A DNA stretch of 46,946 nucleotides from Deltaproteobacteria bacterium (GTDB taxonomy: Bacteria; Myxococcota_A; Polyangia; DRWM01; JAAZOP01). The translations under genes and the position numbers were made by a program. The stretch lies in assembly GCA_016218815.1 (NCBI GenBank), contig JACRCX010000116.1, positions 1 to 46,946 on the forward strand. Direction: 5' to 3'. The notes below the pieces were generated by a model. It made no database searches. It was not told the DNA's origin and was given only the letters and a program-made list of their open reading frames with translations. Shown here piece after piece: positions 15,921-23,227 of this stretch (position 1 is its first letter; each line of letters begins with the position of its first letter).

Positions 15921-17243
15921 TCAGCGCTCGGTGAGCAGGTCGCCCAGCTCCCACGGGCGGCGGAACAGCACGGGGACGCCATCGACGGTCGCGTCGTCGC
16001 GAAGCGCGGCGTTGATCACGCCGAAGCGCGCGGGACGAACGGCGTCGATGAAGCTGCGCGCCGAACGCGAGAGGCGCGGACGGTCGAGCGGCCCGGCGGT
16101 GACCTCGATGCCGAGGATCCGGTCGCCGCGCCGCACCACGAAGTCGACCTCCGCCTTGTTGCGCGTCCGCCAGTGGAAGATGCCGTCGAGCAGCCGCAGC
16201 CGCTTGGCCAGCTCGGTGAAGACGGCGTTCTCCCACAGTGCGCCGCGGTCCGCGCGCCGTCCGGACGCCTCGAACCCGCCGACCAGCACGTTGCGCAGGC
16301 CGTTGTCCAGGAAGAACACCTTGGGCGCTCCGGTGATCTCGGCCCGCTTGCCGCTCGCGAACGGCGGCACCAGCCGCAACAGGTGCGCCTCCTGCGCCAG
16401 ATCGAGGTAGCGGGCCGCCGTGTCCCGCGACACGGCCGCGACCGCGGCCCAGGACGAGAGGTTGACCAGGTTCCCCGCGTCCGCGGCGGCCAGCTCGAGC
16501 AATCGGCGGAACGCGCCCGGACGTTCGATGGCGTGCAGGTCCGACGCGTCGCGGAGGATGAACGCCTCGACCAGCCGGTGCAGCTCCTGCTCCGGCTCCG
16601 CCGCCAGCCACGCTCGCGGATAGCCCCCCACCACCACCAGCCGTTCCCAGAGGTCGCGCTGCTCGTCGTCGTGCACGGCGGCCGGCCGGCCCGCGGGCAG
16701 CCGCGCCGCCAGCTCCTCCAGCGAGAACGGCAGCAGCAACGTGCGCCGCGCCCGCCCGGCGAGCGATTCCCGCGTCCGCGCCCGGAGCTGGAACGATGAG
16801 CTGCCCGTCGCCGCGATCTTCCGCCGCGGCTGCAGGTCGACGACGCCCTTGAGGAACAGCGCCGCATCCTCCAGCCGCTGTAGCTCCTCGAAGACCAGGA
16901 TGGTGCGCTCCGTCAGCACGCCCGCCAGCGCGTGCAGGGCCTGCGCCGGCGAGCGGCACAGCTCCCGGATGCGCGGCTCGTCGGCATGCAGCACCAGCAC
17001 CGGCTCCTTTCGGCCGGACAGCGCCTCGCGCAGCCAGGTCGACTTCCCGGCCTGCCGCGGTCCGACGATCAGCTCGGCAGAGCCCGCTCGCAGCTCGAGC
17101 GCCGCGCGCCGCGGCACGAACGGGTCCGGGAGCTGCTCGGCCAGCAGCTCCGCCTGGCGCGGTGGGTCGGCCAGCCAGGGATTGTGGCCCCGCAGCACGA
17201 TCAGCAAGCCGGGATCCATGCTCATCGTCGGCATGTCCGACAT
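15921..17243 (-). CDS. AAA ATPase with DUF4143 C-terminal domain
   Basis: 440 residues. The Walker A is GPRQAGKST (about residue 60), and Walker B is ILVFEELQRLED with the sensor ATGSSSFQL, as in the AAA_14 group. The second half, from about 210, is the DUF4143 region, with GGYPRAW, a winged-helix-like stretch (VSRDTAARYLDLAQEAHLLR) and a terminal nuclease-fold-like segment (LWENAVFTEL, WRTRNKAEVDFVVRR, GIEV). The last motif, E-x-D-F-V and I-E-V, is PD-(D/E)xK-like. Function of these widespread proteins is unsettled. Four in-frame Met codons (17243, 17234, 17225, 17219) are candidates; none has a strong ribosome site. A lone gene, convergent with the deleted reductase. Confidence 0.88.
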   Translation of the reverse strand: MSDMPTMSMDPGLLIVLRGHNPWLADPPRQAELLAEQLPDPFVPRRAALELRAGSAELIVGPRQAGKSTWLREALSGRKEPVLVLHADEPRIRELCRSPAQALHALAGVLTERTILVFEELQRLEDAALFLKGVVDLQPRRKIAATGSSSFQLRARTRESLAGRARRTLLLPFSLEELAARLPAGRPAAVHDDEQRDLWERLVVVGGYPRAWLAAEPEQELHRLVEAFILRDASDLHAIERPGAFRRLLELAAADAGNLVNLSSWAAVAAVSRDTAARYLDLAQEAHLLRLVPPFASGKRAEITGAPKVFFLDNGLRNVLVGGFEASGRRADRGALWENAVFTELAKRLRLLDGIFHWRTRNKAEVDFVVRRGDRILGIEVTAGPLDRPRLSRSARSFIDAVRPARFGVINAALRDDATVDGVPVLFRRPWELGDLLTER

Positions 17244-17318
17244 TTAGCATGGCTCGATGCCTGGAACAACCGCGATCGGTATGGCTGGGTGGGGTCGGAG
17301 CGGCGGGCCGTCGGGCGC

Positions 17319-17466
17319 TCCGCGGAGGTGCCGCCTCGCGTCTGCGCAAGGCGACTCCGGATGTCCCGTCGTACACCTGCGGCAACGGCACCGTCGAGGC
17401 CCCGTCGGAGGAATGCGACGACGGTGATTCGGACCAGACCAACGGCTGCACCACCGAGTGCCCGCC
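17319..17466 (+). pseudogene. Remnant of a DUF4215-type lipoprotein gene, paralogous to the gene at 21108
   Basis: The frame reads DVPSYTCGNGTVEAPSEEC then DDGDSDQTNGCTTECPP, nearly identical to DVPSFTCGNGTVEAPSEEC, DDGDTIETNGC in the lipoprotein at 21108-22178. DNA identity is very high over about 100 bases. Just upstream, TGCGCAAGGC..TCCGGATGTC (17345-17366) matches the region upstream of that gene (21036-21055), so in the remnant the upstream DNA is joined directly to the domain, with signal peptide and Asp-rich tether deleted. The frame then leaves the family. It is a deletion derivative of a duplicated gene. Confidence 0.7.
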
Positions 17467-17658
17467 TCACGTTCGGAATGGAGCCGGCGGGATTCTGCAC
17501 CGCCGGCGACGACCCGGCATGGATGTGCTTCCGGACGCCGGGGCCAGGCGACGACAGGCTCCATCGTTTGCGCGCTTGCGCGGTTGCCGCCCGGGTTCAC
17601 CGCGGCAACGTGTCGTGCTACAACGGTCGTCGAGCATCGGAGAAAGGGCTCCGCCGAA

Positions 17659-19212
17659 ATGACGCGCGACGAGGCCGCGAAGGAACTGGGACTCGGCCCC
17701 ACCGCGGGGCCGGCGGAGGTCCGAGAGGCCTACCTGCATCTGCTCAAGGCGCGAAACCCGGAGACCGATCCCGATGGCTTCCAGCGCCTGCGGTCGGCCT
17801 ACGAACTGCTGCGCGCCCGGCCATCCGCGGCGGTTGCCCTTCGTCTCCTTCCCATCGTCGTGCCGCCCGACCCGACGATCCGCGAGACCGCTTCGGCCGC
17901 TCCCGCGCCAAGGATGCGCCCGATCATGATGCCGGCAGGCGACACCCGACCTCCCGCCATCCAACCGGCGACCGAGTCGGCGAAGGCCGCGGCCGACCGG
18001 GAACAGGTGCTGATTCGGAGCCCCGAGTCCCTGCCCATCGAGGCGATCGAGGAGGCGGAGCGGTCGGCGGGGGCAGTGCTCCTGTCCGCCGTTGCTGCCG
18101 GACTAGCCGAGCGAGGCAACGTCCGTCTTGGAATCCGGGTGGCTCGACGGTCCTTGGAGGTGGCGAGCCGGCCGGGCGGGGAACCGCCTGTGTTCGAGAA
18201 CCTGCTCCGGGTGCTGCTCTGGGGACACCAGCGCGGCGCCGTCGAGGAGTCCATCGCGCTATGTCGCCGCCTCGCGGCGTTCGCCGACGAGAGGCTCGAC
18301 GACGCACGAACGACGCCGCTGGAATTGCGCGCTCGCTGGGTCCTGGTACAGGAGCTCTCCGCGGTTCCCCCTTGGTTCCCGCTGCGCCTGCGGGCCATCA
18401 TCACTGGGGCCGTGCGTGAAAACGACCTCGCGCGCGCGAAGGATGAGCTGCGCGTGTACGTCCGGATGCAGGGCGAGTTCGCTGACGAGGCGTTGGTGAC
18501 GCTGGGGGAGGCCGCCCCGAATCTTCACCGGATGGTGAAGGAGCTGCTCGCGACCCCCCCCCCGGCGCCCACCCCTCCCGTTCCCCCGCCGTCGGCGAAA
18601 TCCGGGAAATGGGGCGAGTGGGCCCTCATGGCGTTCTCCCGGGCATACCTGGGGCTCATGTTTGTCGCTCTGTTTATCGTTCTGTTCAAGATGGCTACTT
18701 CGCCGGACTTTTGGCGAAGACACCGACAGAACTACGACCCGCCAACGCCATCACACGAGCGGGAGCCGGATCCCTCGCCGCCGCCCCGCGCTGCGGTCCC
18801 GCTTCCCGCCGCTCCCGTTCAGGACGCGACCCCGGCCCACCAACCGTGGTGCGACCCCGCGCGGGCGGGTCGCCTCGGGCCGACCATCGATGCGCTCTGC
18901 GAGGCTTCCGTGCAACCCGGTTCGGAATCGGCGTGCCCGCTTGCCCGCCGGCTGCACGTCGCCATCGCTGAAAGAGACTGCGACGGCGCGGAGTCGGCGC
19001 TCGACTCCCTGCGCGTCGCCGTCGCCAACCTGCCCGACGAAGGGGCCGACGCGGACGCCGAACCCGCCGCGGAAGTGCCGGGGACCGCGATCGGCGACGG
19101 TTCGCTCGGCCAACGGATTGCACGATCGACGCGGCCCGTGGCGGCCGTGATGCAGGAACTCGAGGCGGCTCTTCTTGTGGATCAGGGAAACCAGGATGGA
19201 GGTCGGCAGTGA
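17659..19212 (+). CDS. Membrane J-like co-chaperone partner of HscC (HPD motif absent)
   Basis: 517 residues; ATG 17659 begins the J-like domain directly, while the longer open frame to 17458 adds unrelated residues. The first 60 residues (DEAAKELGLGPTAGPAEVRE, AYLHLLKARNPETDPDGFQR, LRSAYELL) have the four-helix pattern of DnaJ domains. The HPD tripeptide between helices II and III is replaced by RNP. A helical, TPR-like region follows (about 125-300), then a Pro-rich linker, one membrane segment (about 322-343, AYLGLMFVALFIVLFKM) and a Pro/Asp-rich tail. The stop overlaps the GTG of the Hsp70 gene, so the two are translationally coupled. The arrangement parallels E. coli djlB/djlC with hscC. 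Confidence 0.8.
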   Translation: MTRDEAAKELGLGPTAGPAEVREAYLHLLKARNPETDPDGFQRLRSAYELLRARPSAAVALRLLPIVVPPDPTIRETASAAPAPRMRPIMMPAGDTRPPAIQPATESAKAAADREQVLIRSPESLPIEAIEEAERSAGAVLLSAVAAGLAERGNVRLGIRVARRSLEVASRPGGEPPVFENLLRVLLWGHQRGAVEESIALCRRLAAFADERLDDARTTPLELRARWVLVQELSAVPPWFPLRLRAIITGAVRENDLARAKDELRVYVRMQGEFADEALVTLGEAAPNLHRMVKELLATPPPAPTPPVPPPSAKSGKWGEWALMAFSRAYLGLMFVALFIVLFKMATSPDFWRRHRQNYDPPTPSHEREPDPSPPPRAAVPLPAAPVQDATPAHQPWCDPARAGRLGPTIDALCEASVQPGSESACPLARRLHVAIAERDCDGAESALDSLRVAVANLPDEGADADAEPAAEVPGTAIGDGSLGQRIARSTRPVAAVMQELEAALLVDQGNQDGGRQ

Positions 19213-20951
19213 GTGCGGAGCCCAAGCTGATCGTCGGCATTGACCTCGGAACGACCTACTCGCTGGTCGCGGTGTTGCAGGCCGGCGTTCCGGTCGTGCT
19301 CCCCAATGCCCTGGGCGAGCGTCTGACGCCGAGCGCGGTGAGCGTGCTCGACGACGGCCGCGTCGTCGTCGGCGCCGCGGCCCGGGCCCGAGCCGTCCTC
19401 GACCCGCGGAACACCGCGCTGGCGTTCAAGCGGGACATGGGGACCGAGCGGCTGTACGAATTGCGGGGGGAGAGCTTCCGGCCGCAGCAGCTCTCGGCTC
19501 TGATCCTGGCCGCACTCAAGCAGGACGCCGAGGCGGCGCTCGGCCGGCCGATCGAGGAAGCTGTGGTTTCCGTGCCGGCGTACTTCGGGGAGCTGCAGCG
19601 CCAGGCCACGCGGGACGCCGCAGCCATCGCCGGTCTCCACGTCGAACGAATCGTCAACGAACCCACGGCCGCGGCGCTGGCCTACGGTCTGCGCGCCGCC
19701 GACAACGACCAGCGGGTCGTGGTGTTCGATCTCGGGGGGGGCACGCTGGACGTCAGCGTGCTGGAAATCGTCTCCGGAGTGATCGAAGTCCAGGCGACCG
19801 CCGGCGACGTCCGGCTTGGCGGGGAGGACTTCACGGACGCCTTGGCCGAGCTGGCGGCATCTCGCCTGGACGACGACGATCGGGCCGAGCTGCGGGAACA
19901 TCCAATTGGCTGGGCTAGATTGCGCGAGGCGTGCGAAGGCGCCAAACGTCGCCTGTCGACGGAACCTGCCGCCACGGTCGACTTGCCGGACCTTCCGTTC
20001 GGTCCCGGCCGGCGCAGCCGGTTGCACCAGTCCATCACGCGCGAGCAGGCGGTCGATGCGTGGGCTCCGCTGCTCGGCAGACTGCGCGGCCCCACGGAGA
20101 GGGCCTTGCGGGATGCGTCGCTCGACCCCGGCCGCCTCGACCACGTGCTGCTCGTGGGCGGTGCTACCCGGATGCCCTGCATCCAGCACGCCGTGGCCGG
20201 CTTGTTCGGCCGCCCGCCGCTCTGTTCGCTCCCGCCCGATGAGGCCGTGGCCATGGGCGCCGCGGTCCAGGCGGCCCTGAAGGCTCGTGACTCCGCCGTC
20301 GCTGACATGGTCGTCACGGACGTCGCCCCCTTCACCATGGGCATCGAGAGCAGCGTGCGGATGGGCTCCCAATTCGTCGGCGGCGTCTTCGCCCCAATCC
20401 TGGAGCGCGGCACGGTCATTCCGGCGAGTCGCGTCAAGCCGTTCTCGACCGTCGCCGACTTCCAGCGCACGATCCACTTCAAGGTCTTCCAAGGCGAACA
20501 TGCGAGGTGCGCCGACAACCAGCAATTGGGGGAATACGTGCTGGCCAAGCTGCCGGAGCTCCCGGCAGGCAAGGTGAGTGTCGAGGTACGCTTCACCTAC
20601 GATCTGAACGGGATCCTGGAAGTGGATCTGACCGTCGGCGGCACGGATCGCACCGAAACCCTGGTCATCGAACGCTCGCCCGGCCGACTGACCGCCGAGC
20701 AAGTCGAGCAGGCGCGCCAGGCGATGAAGCGATGGAAAGTCCACCCCCGCGAGGAGCTGCCCAACCTCACCGCCCTGGCCCGGGCGGAGGCGCTCTTCGT
20801 CGAGCTGATCGGCCCGGAGCGGGAGGCGCTTGGGCAGTCGATCGCCCGGTTGCGTTATGCGCTCGATCGCCAGGATCCCGTTCTCATTCGCCAGTGCCGG
20901 GAGTTGCTCGTCGCCCATACCACCCAGCTCCTGGGCGGTTCGGAAGGCTGA
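19209..20951 (+). CDS. hscC: HscC-type Hsp70 chaperone
   Basis: 580 residues, shorter than DnaK (about 640) and typical for HscC. The start is GTG 19209, overlapping the upstream stop by four bases. ATPase landmarks are complete: phosphate-1 LIVGIDLGTTYS (8-18), the EPTAAALAYGL loop, phosphate-2 FDLGGGTLDVSVLE and adenosine motif VLLVGGATRMP. The stretch GGVFAPILERGTVIPASRVK, then PFSTVADFQ, matches the HscC form of the substrate-domain start, and IRFSYD-like VEVRFTYDLNGILEVD is conserved. The C-terminal lid is short and the EEVD-like tail of DnaK is absent. In E. coli HscC is a specialised chaperone linked to stress and sigma-70 activity; its client here is unknown. Confidence 0.93.
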   Translation: MSAEPKLIVGIDLGTTYSLVAVLQAGVPVVLPNALGERLTPSAVSVLDDGRVVVGAAARARAVLDPRNTALAFKRDMGTERLYELRGESFRPQQLSALILAALKQDAEAALGRPIEEAVVSVPAYFGELQRQATRDAAAIAGLHVERIVNEPTAAALAYGLRAADNDQRVVVFDLGGGTLDVSVLEIVSGVIEVQATAGDVRLGGEDFTDALAELAASRLDDDDRAELREHPIGWARLREACEGAKRRLSTEPAATVDLPDLPFGPGRRSRLHQSITREQAVDAWAPLLGRLRGPTERALRDASLDPGRLDHVLLVGGATRMPCIQHAVAGLFGRPPLCSLPPDEAVAMGAAVQAALKARDSAVADMVVTDVAPFTMGIESSVRMGSQFVGGVFAPILERGTVIPASRVKPFSTVADFQRTIHFKVFQGEHARCADNQQLGEYVLAKLPELPAGKVSVEVRFTYDLNGILEVDLTVGGTDRTETLVIERSPGRLTAEQVEQARQAMKRWKVHPREELPNLTALARAEALFVELIGPEREALGQSIARLRYALDRQDPVLIRQCRELLVAHTTQLLGGSEG

Positions 20952-21107
20952 GGCGCGTCGGCTGGTTTCGCACCTCCGGACCAACAACTCGATCCAGACG
21001 GCCGACCAACGACCAACAACTCCCTCCCTCGTTTGCGCAAGGCAGGTCCGGATGTCAGACTGTCCCTGCGGTCGGCCGGACGAACCCGGCCGCAGGAGGA
21101 CGCCGAA

Positions 21108-22178
21108 ATGGCACGCGGGCTCGGATGGGTTCCGGTGTGGCTGCTGGCGTGCGCCGCCTGCGGCGGCGTGGCCGAGGATTCCGACCTCGGCGGAGAGGAC
21201 GACGCGGCCGGCGAAGCGGTCGGCGACGTCGGCGCGGACGCCGATGCCGACTCCGACGCGCATCCGGACGGGGCAGGGGATGCCGACGGCGACGGCCACG
21301 GCGATTCCGGCGTGGACGGCGACGCGGACGCGGATGCGGATGCGGATGCGGATGCGGATGCGGACGCGGACGCCGATGCGGACGCGGACGCGGACGCGGA
21401 CGCCGATGCCGACGCGGACGCGGACGGCGACGGCGATGGCGCGATCGAGGTCGAGGCGGGGGAAGTCCTCGACGTCCCGTCGTTCACCTGCGGCAACGGC
21501 ACCGTCGAGGCACCGTCGGAGGAATGCGACGACGGGGACACGATCGAGACCAACGGCTGCACGAACGCGTGCCGGTTCTCCTGCCACCACGCGTCCGACT
21601 GCCTGGACGACGGGAACCCGTGCACCACGGAAGTGTGCGTCGTCGGCGGCACCGGGCGAATCTGCCAGGCCACGCCGGCTGAAGGCCCGTGCGAGGACGG
21701 CGATTCGTGCACCCTGGGCGACCGCTGCGAGGGCACGGTCTGCCGCAGCGGCGAACGGCTGCCCACCTGGTGGCCGGACGCCGACGGCGACACGTCTGGC
21801 GACTCCCACGGCGCCACCATCTGCGCGGAGTCCCGTCCGGGCGGCTACGTGGACAACGGCCGCGACTGCTGCGACCTCGACCTGAACGTCTTCCCGGGAC
21901 AGACCGCCTGGTTCGCGGCTCGCTCCACCCCGTGCTCCTCCGGGTCCAGCTTCGGCTTCTGGGACTACGACTGCTCGACCATCATCGACCGCGAACGCAC
22001 CGCGTGCGGCGGCTGCATCCTCGATCCGGTCGGCGGCACCTGCGCCGCGACCGTCGGCTGGCTGCCCGGCGGCGATAGCTGCGTCCCCGACTGCGGCCTC
22101 TTCTGGAACTGGGTCCAATACTGCAACGCCGCGACCTGCACCCCCGTCACCTCGTCGATCCAGCAGCGCTGCCACTGA
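21108..22178 (+). CDS. DUF4215-type lipoprotein with an Asp-Ala repeat tether
   Basis: 356 residues; ATG 21108 has AGGAGG upstream, and the longer frame from 21033 is discarded. Lipobox WLLACAAC. The tether includes an uninterrupted Asp-Ala run of about 35 residues encoded by hexamer repeats. Then comes TCGNGTVEAPSEECDDG and TIETNGCTNACRFSC, the Cys-rich DUF4215 signature, followed by further disulfide-rich units (CTTEVCVVGG, CEDGDSCTLGDRCEG) and a Trp/Cys-rich C-terminus. DUF4215 units are repeated in many myxobacterial surface proteins; no enzymatic function is known. A partial copy of this gene lies at 17319-17466. Confidence 0.85.
   Translation: MARGLGWVPVWLLACAACGGVAEDSDLGGEDDAAGEAVGDVGADADADSDAHPDGAGDADGDGHGDSGVDGDADADADADADADADADADADADADADADADADADGDGDGAIEVEAGEVLDVPSFTCGNGTVEAPSEECDDGDTIETNGCTNACRFSCHHASDCLDDGNPCTTEVCVVGGTGRICQATPAEGPCEDGDSCTLGDRCEGTVCRSGERLPTWWPDADGDTSGDSHGATICAESRPGGYVDNGRDCCDLDLNVFPGQTAWFAARSTPCSSGSSFGFWDYDCSTIIDRERTACGGCILDPVGGTCAATVGWLPGGDSCVPDCGLFWNWVQYCNAATCTPVTSSIQQRCH
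21321..21425 (+). repeat. In-frame hexanucleotide repeat (Asp-Ala) in a lipoprotein tether
   Basis: Seventeen or so copies of GAYGCS (GACGCG, GATGCG, GACGCC) run without interruption. Because the unit is six bases, slippage changes the tether by whole Asp-Ala pairs and never breaks the frame. Five consecutive GATGCG copies near 21333-21362 are the most uniform part. Confidence 0.9.
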
Positions 22179-22224
22179 CGAACGGTCACCCGGGAATTCC
22201 GGTACCACCTCCCACAACCGGACC

Positions 22225-22240
22225 GCGGGCTTCAGCCCGC
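22225..22240. terminator. Hairpin between convergent lipoprotein genes
   Basis: GCGGGC-TTCA-GCCCGC is a perfect six-base stem with a four-base loop in the 77-base gap between two convergent genes. It has no U-tract. The same hairpin word is common as a dispersed intergenic element in high-GC genomes, so it may be a repeat that doubles as a bidirectional terminator. Confidence 0.5.
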
Positions 22241-22255
22241 CGGCGGAGGGCAGGA

Positions 22256-23092
22256 CTACGGGACGTGTACGGAGGCCGTCATCGCCAGGAAGTGCACCGT
22301 GAAGTCCCCGGACGCCACCCCCGTGATCTCGACCGTGAAGTCCCAGCACGACGTGAAGCAGGCGCCGCCGCCCGAGCGATCGATCGTCACCGTGAGGTCG
22401 GCACCCGCCTGCTCGACCCCGGCGAAATGTCCGGAGCACGTCCCGGTGACGTCGGCCGCCGGAATGTTCGAAAGCGTCACCACGATCGTGCCCGCAGCCG
22501 GGGCACTCGCCGCCATGCTCGCCGGGTCGCACGGTGTGCCTCCCGCATGCCAGACCTCGTCCGTCAGAACCGCGGTCGGAGTCCCTCCCCCGTCCTCGAC
22601 ACCCGCGCCGTCGTCAGCCCCGACGTCGGCCTCCGCTTCCGCCTCCGCCTCCGCGTCCGCGTCGGCCTCGGGACCCTCGTCGACCGGCGTGTCCGCCTCC
22701 GGCTCCGCGTCGGCCTCCGCGTCCTCCCCGGTGCCATCCTCGCCGGCGCCGTCGGCCGCGGCTTCCCCGTCCGCTTCCCCGTCGACGTCCCCGCCGACGT
22801 CCCCGTCGCCGTCGACCCCCGCGTCCGGATCGACGTTCGAGCAGGCGCAGCTCTCCCCGTCGCACTCTCCCCGGCGATAGCCCGCCGCGCGGCATTCCTC
22901 GTCGCACACGAGCGGGTCGCACGCCGTGTCGTCCAGGACGTCCACGCCGAAGTCGGCGTCGGCGTCGGCGCCGGAGTCGGTCACCTCGCCAGCCGTCTCG
23001 TCGAGCGGGACGTCGGTGCTTGCCGAGTCGTCCCCGCAGTGGAGCATTGCCAGCGCGGCTGTCGCCGCGACGATCCGGATCCCTCGACGCAT
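22256..23092 (-). CDS. Lipoprotein with a six-Cys defensin-like module and acidic tether
   Basis: 278 residues, ATG 23092 behind AGGAGG. The lipobox LAMLHC puts the lipid on Cys19. Residues 58-84 (22841-22921) form C-x4-C-x3-C-x9-C-x4-C-x-C with a Gly before the fourth Cys (GYRRGEC), the spacing of cysteine-stabilised alpha-beta peptides (defensin fold). Exactly the same spacing recurs in the lipoprotein at 45222. A very acidic Asp/Glu/Ala/Gly tether (88-170) follows, then a 100-residue beta-rich domain (VWHAGGTPCDP, GTIVVTLSNIPAADVTGTC, LTVTIDRSGGGACFTSCWDF) that looks like an immunoglobulin-type or carbohydrate-binding sandwich. Function unknown; surface display is inferred. Confidence 0.82.
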   Translation of the reverse strand: MRRGIRIVAATAALAMLHCGDDSASTDVPLDETAGEVTDSGADADADFGVDVLDDTACDPLVCDEECRAAGYRRGECDGESCACSNVDPDAGVDGDGDVGGDVDGEADGEAAADGAGEDGTGEDAEADAEPEADTPVDEGPEADADAEAEAEAEADVGADDGAGVEDGGGTPTAVLTDEVWHAGGTPCDPASMAASAPAAGTIVVTLSNIPAADVTGTCSGHFAGVEQAGADLTVTIDRSGGGACFTSCWDFTVEITGVASGDFTVHFLAMTASVHVP

Positions 23093-23147
23093 CGCATCCT
23101 CCTTTCGGTGGTGGGCCTTGACCCTCGTTTCGGCCCGCTTGCCTTCT

Positions 23148-23196
23148 TGGTCTTTGCGCCCTTTGCGCTTCTTTGCGTCCTTTGCGCGAACCTTCG
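23148..23196 (-). repeat. Dispersed intergenic repeat of the CGCAAAG type
   Basis: On the minus strand the words GCGCAAAG, ACGCAAAG and GCGCAAAG recur at 7-12 base intervals in the gap between two lipoprotein genes. A related element (GCAGAGACACAGAGACGCAG) lies at 37288-37310. Such 7-10 base period repeats occur in many copies between genes of deltaproteobacteria. They are non-coding. Confidence 0.55.
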
Positions 23197-23227
23197 GAAG
23201 CCGTTGGCCGAAGGGAGGACCTTCGCC

